Assembly (NCBI RefSeq): GCF_000745265.1 | Contig: NZ_JQNN01000001.1 | Span: forward strand, 5,394,001-5,458,000 | Direction of reading: 5' to 3' | Length of the DNA stretch: 64,000 nt | DNA from: Massilia sp. 9096 | Lineage (GTDB): Bacteria > Pseudomonadota > Gammaproteobacteria > Burkholderiales > Burkholderiaceae_D | Notes under the pieces: model-generated | Told to the model about the DNA's origin: nothing | What the model saw: only the letters and a program-made list of their open reading frames with translations | Databases searched by the model: none | Program-made: the position numbers and the translations under genes | Shown: piece after piece, positions 34,965 to 42,814 of the stretch | Position numbering within the stretch: position 1 is the stretch's first letter | Layout of the letters: each line of letters starts with the position of its first letter

Positions 34965-36282
34965 ACAAAATTGGCGGTTCAAGGTCGGCGTAGTGGCAAG
35001 TCTGGCGCTTCTGCTGGCGGCATGCGACGAAAAAGCCAAAGTGGACCTCTCCCGGCAACTGGGAAGCAACCCGGAACTGCCCAAAGCGCAGGACTTCCTG
35101 GTGCCGCCGATGCAGGTTCCGGAAGGCGTGGGCTGGAAGGGCAATGCAAAGCCCCAGGTCGTGTCCGGCCTGCAGATCGAGAAGATCGCTTCGGGACTTC
35201 TGCACCCGCGCCAGCTGCTGGTGCTGCCGAACCAGGACATCCTGGTGGTCGAAGGGAACGGTCCGGGCGAAGAAGCGGTCACGAGCCCGAAACAGCTGAT
35301 CGCGGGCATGGTCAAGGGCCGTTCGGGCAAAAGCGGCAAGGGCGGCAACCGCGTCACGCTGCTGCGCAAGAAAGCCGGGTCGACCGGCGAGTGGGAGCAG
35401 CACGTGTATATCGAGCACCTGCACTCGCCGTTCGGTATCCAGCTGGTGGGCGATACCCTGTATGTCGCCAACACCGGCAACATCATGAAATACCACTACA
35501 CGCCGGGTGAAACCAGGATGTCCGATCCGGGCACCGAATTGGGCGACTTGCCCAGCACCGTCAACCACCATTGGACCAAGGCGCTACTGGCCAGCCCGGA
35601 TGGCAAGAGGCTTTACGTCGGCATCGGCTCGAACAGCAATATCACCGAAAACGGCCTCGAAGTCGAATACCGGCGCGCCGACATTCTCGAAATGGATGCG
35701 GCGACCGGGGCCAGCCGTATATTCGCGTCCGGCATCCGTAATCCCACCGGTTTGGGATGGGAACCGCAGTCCGGCAAGCTCTGGGCCATCGCCAACGAGC
35801 GCGATGAAATCGGCGCCGACCTGGTGCCCGATTACCTGACCTCGGTCAAGGAGAAAGGCTTCTATGGCTGGCCTTACAGCTATTACGGCCAGCACGTCGA
35901 CCAGCGCGTCAAGCCGCAGCGGCCGGACATGGTCGCGAAAGCCATCAAGCCGGATTACGCCCTCGGATCGCACGTGGCGGCGCTGGGCCTGTGGTTCTAT
36001 ACCGGCACCGGCCTGCCGGCGCAGTACCGGAGTGGCGCCTTCATCGCCGAGCACGGCAGCTGGGACCGTACGCCGCTGAGCGGCTACGCGGTCGTCTACG
36101 TGCCGTTCGCAAACGGCATGCCGAGCGGACCTGCCCAGACCGTCGTGTCGGGCTTCCACTCGGCCGACGAAAAGCAGCTGTACGGCGCGCCGGTCGGCAT
36201 GGCGCAGGACGCCGCGGGCGCCTTGCTGATCGCCGACGACGTCGGTAACGTGGTCTGGCGCGTCACGAGCGCCGGGCAGTGA
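34951..36282 (+). CDS. PQQ-dependent sugar dehydrogenase-like lipoprotein (sorbosone dehydrogenase family)
   Basis: A 443-residue exported protein with lipobox LLAAC (lipidated Cys near residue 25). The rest is a six-bladed beta-propeller of the soluble glucose/L-sorbosone dehydrogenase type, with repeated elements such as LHPRQLLVLPNQDILVVEG, HSPFGIQLVGDTLYVANTG, SGIRNPTGLGWEPQSGKLW and AEHGSWDRTPLSGY. Family members oxidise sugars with PQQ. No PQQ synthesis genes are in the window, so the cofactor may be scavenged. Overlap with the DUF2231 gene suggests a joint membrane function. Confidence 0.88.
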   Translation: MNEHKQNWRFKVGVVASLALLLAACDEKAKVDLSRQLGSNPELPKAQDFLVPPMQVPEGVGWKGNAKPQVVSGLQIEKIASGLLHPRQLLVLPNQDILVVEGNGPGEEAVTSPKQLIAGMVKGRSGKSGKGGNRVTLLRKKAGSTGEWEQHVYIEHLHSPFGIQLVGDTLYVANTGNIMKYHYTPGETRMSDPGTELGDLPSTVNHHWTKALLASPDGKRLYVGIGSNSNITENGLEVEYRRADILEMDAATGASRIFASGIRNPTGLGWEPQSGKLWAIANERDEIGADLVPDYLTSVKEKGFYGWPYSYYGQHVDQRVKPQRPDMVAKAIKPDYALGSHVAALGLWFYTGTGLPAQYRSGAFIAEHGSWDRTPLSGYAVVYVPFANGMPSGPAQTVVSGFHSADEKQLYGAPVGMAQDAAGALLIADDVGNVVWRVTSAGQ

Positions 36283-36324
36283 TGAAGCTCCGGGGCGCCA
36301 ATGACATGGCGCGCCCGGAACACG

Positions 36325-36357
36325 GCCTGCTGTCCGGCAGTTGTCGGAACAGCAGGC
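36325..36357. terminator. Strong hairpin between convergent genes
   Basis: GCCTGCTGT at 36325-36333 pairs with ACAGCAGGC at 36349-36357, extended inward by CCG/CGG with one bulged A and an 8-nt loop. It lies between the convergent sorbosone-dehydrogenase-like gene and the small membrane gene, where a bidirectional terminator is expected. No T-run follows on either strand, so it may act only as an RNA-stabilising hairpin. Confidence 0.4.
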
Positions 36358-36387
36358 GGCACCCGTCTGTTCGAGCCACCATGGCGC

Positions 36388-36657
36388 TCAGTCGCTGCGC
36401 GGCCTGAACCACATCCATGCGCAGGTGAACAGTGCGCCGGCCGTAAAACCGGCGCCACCGGCGACTGCGATCGACATCGGCCGAATCGGAATCTCGTTGC
36501 CGAACAAGACGTGCAGAACGACATAAGTCACGACAAATTTAGCCGCAAAAATCCCTCCCGTCGTGCCCGCACGCTCCCCGGCATATCGCCATCGCTTCGT
36601 GCGCAGCGCCCATAGGATCCCGGCCCCGACCAACGGGCTGAGCGCGGCGCATAGCAT
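36388..36657 (-). CDS. Small membrane protein downstream of the LysR gene
   Basis: An 89-residue protein with about three hydrophobic segments, including MLCAALSPLVGAGILWAL at the start and FVVTYVVLHVLFG in the middle, ending in FRPRSD. The ATG at 36657 is used. A TTG at 36672 would add five residues, complete the first helix and overlap the LysR stop codon (TTGA), so it may be the real, coupled start. No family was recognised. Confidence 0.6.
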   Translation of the reverse strand: MLCAALSPLVGAGILWALRTKRWRYAGERAGTTGGIFAAKFVVTYVVLHVLFGNEIPIRPMSIAVAGGAGFTAGALFTCAWMWFRPRSD

Positions 36658-36668
36658 GAAGATCCAGA

Positions 36669-37607
36669 TCAACTTTTGACCAGCGCCCGGGCCGCCGCCG
36701 TCACCTGGTCGCGCAGCCATTTGTGCTCGGTCGACTGGTGCACGCGCTGGTGCCACAGCTGGTAAAAACGCATCGGCGGGAACTTGACGGGCACACTGAA
36801 GTTCTTCAGCGGCAGGGTTTTTTCATAGAAGCGGATGAACTGGCGACCGGTGGTCAGCACCAGGTCGGTCTGCGTGAGCATGTAGGGGATCAGGCCGAAG
36901 TAGGGCGACTCGACCGCCACCTTGCGCTGCATGCCCTGGCGTTCCAGAAAGCTGTCGATCACGCCGTGGTAGCCGGGCAGCATGGCGGCCGGCGCCACGT
37001 GCGGCAGCGACAGGTAATCTTCGATCGTCATCGCGTCGCTCGCGGTGCGGCGCGCGTAGGCGCTGTCGGCGCGCATGGTGCAGATGATCGGGTCTTCGAA
37101 CAGCTTGGAGATGTGCAGGTGCGCCGGCGGTTCGTCCCAGTTGGCGATGACCAGGTCGATGTCGCCGTCGGACAGCATGCGCAGGTAGTCGTTGCCGCTG
37201 CCGAGGTGGTGGATCGCGACGCGGCTGTTGGGCGCGCCGCGCCGGATCGAGGCGACCACGTTGGGCAGGAACTGGGTGTCGAGGTAGTCCGGCGCGGCGA
37301 TATGCCAGGTGCGCGCTGCTTCCTCGGGCAGGAACGGCGACTTCTTGATGAACAGGCTCTCGGTCTCGTCGAGGATGCGCTTGGCCGGTTTCAGCAGGCT
37401 CTCGCCGTGCTGGGTCGGGACCATGCCGCGCGCGCCGCGCACCAGCAGCGGGTCGCCGGTCAGTTCGCGCAGCTTGCGCAGCGAGGCCGAAATCGACGGC
37501 TGCGGCTGGTTCAGCTTGAGCGCCACGCGCGAGACGTTCTTTTCGACCAGCAGCAGATAAAGGATGCGGATCAGGTGCAGGTCGAGGTGTTGGGGCAGGC
37601 TGCTCAT
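36669..37607 (-). CDS. LysR-family transcriptional regulator (probable regulator of puuD)
   Basis: A 312-residue regulator. The N-terminal winged HTH begins LDLHLIRILYLLLVEKNVSRVALKLNQPQPSISASLRKLRELTG in outline, in the NodD/LeuO-like style; the C-terminal effector domain has two Rossmann-like halves (AAPDYLDTQFLPNVV; DIDLVIANWDEPPAHLH). It is divergent from puuD with 141 bp between, and the intergenic palindromes fit LysR control of urate catabolism. The ligand is likely a purine intermediate, which is inferred from position. Confidence 0.9.
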   Translation of the reverse strand: MSSLPQHLDLHLIRILYLLLVEKNVSRVALKLNQPQPSISASLRKLRELTGDPLLVRGARGMVPTQHGESLLKPAKRILDETESLFIKKSPFLPEEAARTWHIAAPDYLDTQFLPNVVASIRRGAPNSRVAIHHLGSGNDYLRMLSDGDIDLVIANWDEPPAHLHISKLFEDPIICTMRADSAYARRTASDAMTIEDYLSLPHVAPAAMLPGYHGVIDSFLERQGMQRKVAVESPYFGLIPYMLTQTDLVLTTGRQFIRFYEKTLPLKNFSVPVKFPPMRFYQLWHQRVHQSTEHKWLRDQVTAAARALVKS

Positions 37608-37627
37608 GGAAGAAAGGTCGACTGTTG

Positions 37628-37675
37628 CGTATATGCGGCGGACTATGTCGAATATACGGTATTTTTCATATGAAA
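37628..37675. promoter_or_regulatory. Paired inverted repeats in the LysR-puuD intergenic region
   Basis: CGTATAT (37628-37634) and ATATACG (37652-37658) form a perfect 7-bp inverted repeat with a 17-bp spacer. Just beside it, TTTCATATGAAA (37664-37675) is a perfect 12-bp palindrome. The region is AT-rich in an otherwise GC-rich genome. Both are candidate binding sites for the divergent LysR protein and may overlap its own promoter. Assignment is inferred. Confidence 0.5.
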
Positions 37676-37748
37676 TAAATCCGAACCGGTTTATCGTCTG
37701 TTAATAGTTGATGATGTGTCTATGCAGTCCTAACCAGGAAGGAGCGGT

Positions 37749-38993
37749 ATGGCGGTGCTTGAACTTTTCAATGCCTGGCTCGGGCCGTATGTGCTCGAAT
37801 GGTTGAACATGCTGATCCGCTGGCTGCACGTCATCACCGGCATCGCATGGATCGGCGCCTCCTTCTATTTCGTCTGGCTCGACAACTCGTTGCGCCCGCC
37901 GGCGCCCGGCTCGGACCTCGCCGACAAGGGCGTCTCCGGCGAACTGTGGGCGGTGCACGGCGGCGGCTTCTACAACCCGCAAAAATACATGGTCGCCCCG
38001 GCCCAGCTGCCCAAGGAGCTGCACTGGTTCAAGTGGGAAGCCTATTCGACCTGGCTGTCGGGCTTCGCGCTGCTCACCGTGGTGTACTACTTCAACGCCT
38101 ACGCGATGATGGTCGATAAAAGCGTCGCCGACCTGACGTCCTGGCAGGCGATCGGCATCGGCCTGGGCAGCCTGGTCGTGGGCTGGGTCGTGTACGACCT
38201 GCTGTGTCGCTCGCAACTGGGCAGGCACGGCCTGGCGTTCGGCGTGGTGGTGTTCGCGCTGCTGGTCGGCGCCGCCTGGGTACTGACGCATTTCCTCAGC
38301 GGGCGCGCGGCCTACATCCACGTCGGCGCGATGATCGGCACCATCATGGTCGCCAACGTGGCGATGGTGATCATCCCGGGCCAGCGCAAGATGGTGGGCG
38401 AGATGACGGCCGGACGCAAGCCGGACCCGGTCTACGGCATCCGCGGCAAGCAACGCAGTGTCCACAACAATTACTTCACGCTGCCGGTGCTGTTCATCAT
38501 GATCAGCAACCACTTCGCGATGACCTACCGCCACGCCCACGCCTGGGCGGTCCTGGGAGCGATCATGGCGGCCGGCGTGTTCATCCGCCACTTCTTCAAC
38601 CTGCGCCACAAGGGCCGCATCGAATGGCGCTACCCGGCGATCGGCGTGGCGATCCTGCTCGGCGTGTTCGTGGCGCTGATGCCGGAACCGCCCGGAATCA
38701 CCGGCGCGCGCACGAGCGCGGGCGCGAGCCAGGTCCAGTTCGCCCAGGTCCAGACCATCATCCAGCAGCGCTGCGTGGCCTGCCATGCGGCGCATCCGAC
38801 CCAGCCGGGCTTCGCCAGCGCACCGGCCGGGGTGATGCTCGACGATGCCAACGGCGTCAAGCAGAACGCCGCGCGCATCTACCAGCAGGCGGTGCAGCTC
38901 AAGGCCATGCCGCTGGCGAACATGACCAACATGACGGATGCCGAGCGCGCCCAGCTCGGGGCCTGGTTCCAGGCCGGCGCCCATACTCAATAA
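37749..38993 (+). CDS. puuD: Urate hydroxylase PuuD with C-terminal cytochrome c domain
   Basis: A 414-residue membrane protein. About eight hydrophobic helices (residues 20-310) carry the PuuD domain with conserved GGGFYNPQKYMV and WFKWEAYSTWLSGF. A C-terminal cytochrome c domain has the haem motif CVACH (C342, C345, H346) and a possible axial Met in KAMPLANMTNMT. PuuD hydroxylates urate to 5-hydroxyisourate, passing electrons to the respiratory chain rather than to oxygen. A good SD (AAGGAG) precedes the ATG. uraD-allC at 31 kb acts later in the route; uraH and allantoinase are not in the window. Confidence 0.95.
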   Translation: MAVLELFNAWLGPYVLEWLNMLIRWLHVITGIAWIGASFYFVWLDNSLRPPAPGSDLADKGVSGELWAVHGGGFYNPQKYMVAPAQLPKELHWFKWEAYSTWLSGFALLTVVYYFNAYAMMVDKSVADLTSWQAIGIGLGSLVVGWVVYDLLCRSQLGRHGLAFGVVVFALLVGAAWVLTHFLSGRAAYIHVGAMIGTIMVANVAMVIIPGQRKMVGEMTAGRKPDPVYGIRGKQRSVHNNYFTLPVLFIMISNHFAMTYRHAHAWAVLGAIMAAGVFIRHFFNLRHKGRIEWRYPAIGVAILLGVFVALMPEPPGITGARTSAGASQVQFAQVQTIIQQRCVACHAAHPTQPGFASAPAGVMLDDANGVKQNAARIYQQAVQLKAMPLANMTNMTDAERAQLGAWFQAGAHTQ

Positions 38994-39003
38994 TACGGAC
39001 ACG

Positions 39004-40251
39004 ATGGCACACACACAAACGCAGGACCGCCTGCTGGCCTGGATCGACGCCCACTTCGACGAGGAAGTCGCGTTCTTGCAGGACATGATCCGCGTCCCGA
39101 CCGACACCCCGCCGGGCGACAACGCGCCGCACGCCGACATGGTCGCCGACAAGGTGCATGCCTATGGCTGGCACGCCGAGAAGCACGCCGTGCCGGTCGA
39201 CCGGGTGCGCGACTACGGCATGCAGAGCATCACCAACCTGATCGTGCGCCGCCAATATGGCCAGGACGCTGGCGACGGTCCGACGGTGGCCCTGAACGCC
39301 CACGGCGACGTGGTGCCGCCGGGCGAGGGCTGGAGCAAGCCGCCGTATGGCGCGGTGGTCGAAGACGGTTTCATCTACGGCCGCGCCGCCGCGGTCTCGA
39401 AAAGCGACTTCGCGACCTACGTGTTCGCCGCGCGCGCGCTGGAAGCGCTCGGGGTGGAGTTAAAAGGCGCGCTCGAGCTGCACTTCACCTACGACGAGGA
39501 ATTCGGCGGCCTGCTCGGCCCGGGCTGGCTGCTAGAACAGAATCTCACGAAGCCGGACATGGTGATCGCCGCCGGCTTCGCCTACAACATCGTCACCGCG
39601 CACAATGCCTGCCTGCAGCTGGAGATCACGGTGCACGGCAAGGCCGGCCACGGCGCGATGCCCGAGACCGCCATCGACGCGCTGCAGGCCGCGACGCGCA
39701 TCCTCAACGCGATCTACGGCCAGCTGCCCGAGCTGAAAAAGATCAAGTCGACCGTACCCGGCATCGATTCGCCGACCATGCTGGTGGGCCGCATCGACAG
39801 CGGCACCAACACCAACGTGGTGCCGGGCAAGGTCGTGATGAAGATGGACCGCCGCATGATCCCGGAAGAGGACCCGGCCGCGGTCGAAGCCCAGGTGCGC
39901 GCGCTGATCGAAGACGCGGTGCGCGACGTGCCCGGCATCCGCCTGGAGATCCGGCGCCTGCTGCTGTCGCAGGCGTTGCGCCCGTTGCCGGGGTCGAGCG
40001 CGCTGGTGGCCAGCCTGCAGCGCCACGCGCGCGACGTCATTGGCGAGGACATCCCGGCCCTGGGCACGCCCTTGTACGCCGATGCTCGCCTGTACGGCGA
40101 ACGCGGCATCCCGGCCGTGCTGTACGGCGCCGGTCCGCGCACGGTGCCGGAATCGAACGCGAAAAAGGCGGACGAGCGCCTGCTGCTGGACGACCTGCGG
40201 CGCGCCACCAAGGTAGTGGCGCTGACCCTGCTCGACCTGCTGGCGGCCTGA
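39004..40251 (+). CDS. M20-family metallohydrolase
   Basis: A 415-residue M20/ArgE-DapE-type hydrolase. Metal motifs are NAHGDVVPPGEGW (His and Asp) and TYDEEFGG (Glu pair); the dimerisation domain starts GKAGHGAMPETAIDAL. It begins 10 bp after puuD and is probably co-transcribed, which suggests hydrolysis of an amide or N-acyl product of purine breakdown. That link is inference; the family also includes peptidases and deacylases. The start at 39004 follows the puuD stop; an earlier in-frame codon lies inside puuD. Its stop codon directly abuts the stop of the convergent next gene. Confidence 0.85.
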   Translation: MAHTQTQDRLLAWIDAHFDEEVAFLQDMIRVPTDTPPGDNAPHADMVADKVHAYGWHAEKHAVPVDRVRDYGMQSITNLIVRRQYGQDAGDGPTVALNAHGDVVPPGEGWSKPPYGAVVEDGFIYGRAAAVSKSDFATYVFAARALEALGVELKGALELHFTYDEEFGGLLGPGWLLEQNLTKPDMVIAAGFAYNIVTAHNACLQLEITVHGKAGHGAMPETAIDALQAATRILNAIYGQLPELKKIKSTVPGIDSPTMLVGRIDSGTNTNVVPGKVVMKMDRRMIPEEDPAAVEAQVRALIEDAVRDVPGIRLEIRRLLLSQALRPLPGSSALVASLQRHARDVIGEDIPALGTPLYADARLYGERGIPAVLYGAGPRTVPESNAKKADERLLLDDLRRATKVVALTLLDLLAA

Positions 40252-42675
40252 TTAGTCCTTCTTGGGGTCCGCCTTCACCCCGCGCGGCACGATCGCGAAC
40301 TGCGGCGCGTTGCCGTAGTCCGGCTTGACGCTGCGCGCCATGAACAGCCGCCACGCTTCCTTGCCCGGGGCGCCGGCGACGTCGGCCGCATACGCCAGCG
40401 CCGGCTGCATGTTGGACGGGTAGCCCATGTTCGCATCCGGCAGGTTGTTCATCGAGCCGGGACGCAGCTTGAACTTCATCGCCATCTCCGGGCTGCCGCA
40501 GGGCAGGGACAGGATGTCGGCCGCGTGGCTGGCCTTGTAGGCTTCGGCCAGCGTCGCAAACAGCGGGGCGTTGTCCTTGGGCCGCACGGTCATCTCGTAG
40601 CTGGCGCCGTCGACCCAGCACACGCCCGGCGCCACCATGCGCCCGACCGGATAGCGCGCCTTCCATGCCAGCAGGCGCCCGGCATCCTTGAACCCGAGGT
40701 CGGCGAGGTGGCCGACGCTCGAGGTGAAGAAGTCGTCCTGCCAGGGCGCGAGGCCGGTGCCGTTGTTGTACACGATGGCGTAGCCGTTGACGATCACGCC
40801 CAGCTTGTTGGCGGCCGGGTTGTCGGTGTATTCGCCGTTGTACCAGTCGATGTTGTGCTTGACGACGCTGGTGAAGTAGCTCTTCAGGCGATCGTTGTCG
40901 GGCGTGGCGTAGGCCGCGTCGCCGAGGGTGCGCAGGCCCCAGGCCTGGCCGCGCACCTGCTCCGGCTTGAGCAGGCCCTTGACGTTGTCACGGTAGCCCG
41001 GGTTCGAGCTGAACGCATCCCAGCTGGCCCAGAACTGCAGCTCTTCCAGGTAATAGAAATCGCCGCTCAGCAGGTAGGGCACGTAGGCCAGGCTCGGCTG
41101 GTGCGGAACGTCCGGCGTGTACTCGGTGTCGCATGCATGCTGGGCGCAATCGGGGAATTTTTCCTGCTTGCCGGTGGCCGGGTTGACGGTGTCGCCGGGG
41201 TGGCCCAGCAGCGTCATGTAGGGATGGTCGAGCAGGCTCACCGGACGGCCGGTCTTCTTGTCGCGGTAGTGGATCGGCCAGCTGCCGGCGAGGTCGGCGG
41301 TGCCGAAGGTGGCCAGCGCCGCGTGCGGGTCCATGCTCAGCAGGTACATCGCGGCCCAGGACGGCAGCAGGCCGATGTCGTTGTGCGCGCCGGTGGTGGG
41401 CATGTAGGTCGTGGCCATGCCCGGGCCCATCGGCTCGATGGCCTTGCCGCTCATGCGCGCGCCGAGTTCGCCCAGCGCCGAGCTTGAAACCACGACCGAC
41501 GGATCGTAGTGCGGCACCGCGCGCGTGGCGTCCAGGTAGACGCTGTCGTAGCGCAGCGCGACGGCGGGCGCATCGCCCCACCAGAATACCTTGCGCCAGC
41601 GCGCGTGGTGCAGGTGGTTCAGGCCCGGCTTGGCGTACACCTCCTTGCCGGCGAGGGTGACGCGCGCGTCGTACTTGATGTTGTGCGGGTCCGGCTCGTA
41701 GGCCCAGTCGTTGTCGACGCTGACGTCGACGCGCGCCTTGTGCGCGGCCGGATACCAGCGCACCGCGAAGCGCGCGGCCAGGTGCGGATGTTCGGCGCCC
41801 TTGGCGTTTGTCAAAGGCGCGTCGACCAGCCATTCGCGGCTGACCGGACCGGCCAGCCAGGCCGTGGCCTGCTTCCCGGCCAGCAGCTTGTCGGCGCAGG
41901 CCGACCAGGCCTGGCCGTCGATGGTGGCGCTGACGCAGGTGCGCAGGCCCTCGTCGAGCAGCGCCTTGGCATTCGTGGCGTTTGCGGCTGCGGCAGCGGG
42001 CGCGCCGGCCTTGCCGTCCTTGGCCAGCGCCAGCAGCACCGATTTGTGCGGCCCCAGCGCCGGCAGCAGCGCCGAGATCACCGCGTGGCGTACCGAACCG
42101 TCGGCGTGGCGCGCCTTGACGTCGACCTGCAGCGGCACCGTGGCGCCCCCGGCCAGCTTGCCGACCAGGCGCTCGCCCGGCTTGACCTCGCCCGGTGCGA
42201 ATACCTGGCCGAAGGTGACCGGCACCTCGCGCTGGGCCACGCCGTCCGTGCTGTCGATGGCGACGCCGGTGAAGCCGCCCAGCTCGCGAAAGCCGTGCGG
42301 CACGCCGGCCGCGCCGTGCGACGGCGAGGGCCGCGGCGCCGGCTCGGCATGCGCGGCTGGTTTAGCCGGCGCGGGCGCCGTTGCAGCTGCCGTTGCGGCG
42401 GCCGTTGCAGCATGAGGCGGCTCCATGTGCATGGTGCCGGTAGTGGCGCTGACGCCGGCTCCGTTGCTGCCCGCGCTCGGCACGACCGGCGCAGTCGCCT
42501 CGGCCGCCTGGCCGTAGCGCGCCTTGACCACGCTTTGCGCATCCAGCTCGCCGGTGACGGGCAAGCCCTTGAACTGGCTGTCAGCGGAGGTCGACTGGGC
42601 CAGGGCGCCGAGGGTGGCGGAGCAGAGCAGGGCGGCGCTGGAAACCAGCAGCGGCAGGGGCGGACGACGAGACAT
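40252..42675 (-). CDS. Large secreted protein resembling exo-rhamnogalacturonan lyases (RIFT-barrel family)
   Basis: An 807-residue protein with a signal peptide (SRRPPLPLLVSSAALLCSA, cleavage after ALAQ). An Ala/Pro-rich low-complexity linker fills about residues 75-125. A barrel-like domain opens with REVPVTFGQVFAPGEVKPGE and VPLQVDVKARHADGSVRHAV, resembling the N-terminal barrel of exo-rhamnogalacturonan lyase-like proteins. The rest, rich in Trp, Tyr and His, fits an alpha/alpha barrel. Glycan cleavage is a family inference with moderate support. The ATG at 42675 is preferred over a TTG at 42696. No polysaccharide locus surrounds it. Confidence 0.6.
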   Translation of the reverse strand: MSRRPPLPLLVSSAALLCSATLGALAQSTSADSQFKGLPVTGELDAQSVVKARYGQAAEATAPVVPSAGSNGAGVSATTGTMHMEPPHAATAAATAAATAPAPAKPAAHAEPAPRPSPSHGAAGVPHGFRELGGFTGVAIDSTDGVAQREVPVTFGQVFAPGEVKPGERLVGKLAGGATVPLQVDVKARHADGSVRHAVISALLPALGPHKSVLLALAKDGKAGAPAAAAANATNAKALLDEGLRTCVSATIDGQAWSACADKLLAGKQATAWLAGPVSREWLVDAPLTNAKGAEHPHLAARFAVRWYPAAHKARVDVSVDNDWAYEPDPHNIKYDARVTLAGKEVYAKPGLNHLHHARWRKVFWWGDAPAVALRYDSVYLDATRAVPHYDPSVVVSSSALGELGARMSGKAIEPMGPGMATTYMPTTGAHNDIGLLPSWAAMYLLSMDPHAALATFGTADLAGSWPIHYRDKKTGRPVSLLDHPYMTLLGHPGDTVNPATGKQEKFPDCAQHACDTEYTPDVPHQPSLAYVPYLLSGDFYYLEELQFWASWDAFSSNPGYRDNVKGLLKPEQVRGQAWGLRTLGDAAYATPDNDRLKSYFTSVVKHNIDWYNGEYTDNPAANKLGVIVNGYAIVYNNGTGLAPWQDDFFTSSVGHLADLGFKDAGRLLAWKARYPVGRMVAPGVCWVDGASYEMTVRPKDNAPLFATLAEAYKASHAADILSLPCGSPEMAMKFKLRPGSMNNLPDANMGYPSNMQPALAYAADVAGAPGKEAWRLFMARSVKPDYGNAPQFAIVPRGVKADPKKD

Positions 42676-42814
42676 GGCAAACCCGGTAGTGAACAAGCCG
42701 CTAGCTTAACCTGCTCGCGCGCGTGCAGGCGCGCCCGTGCGTACGCGGCGAAAAAAACGGCGCCACGCGGGCGCCGTCGTCATGCCGCCGGACCGGGCCC
42801 GGCGCTCGATGCGA

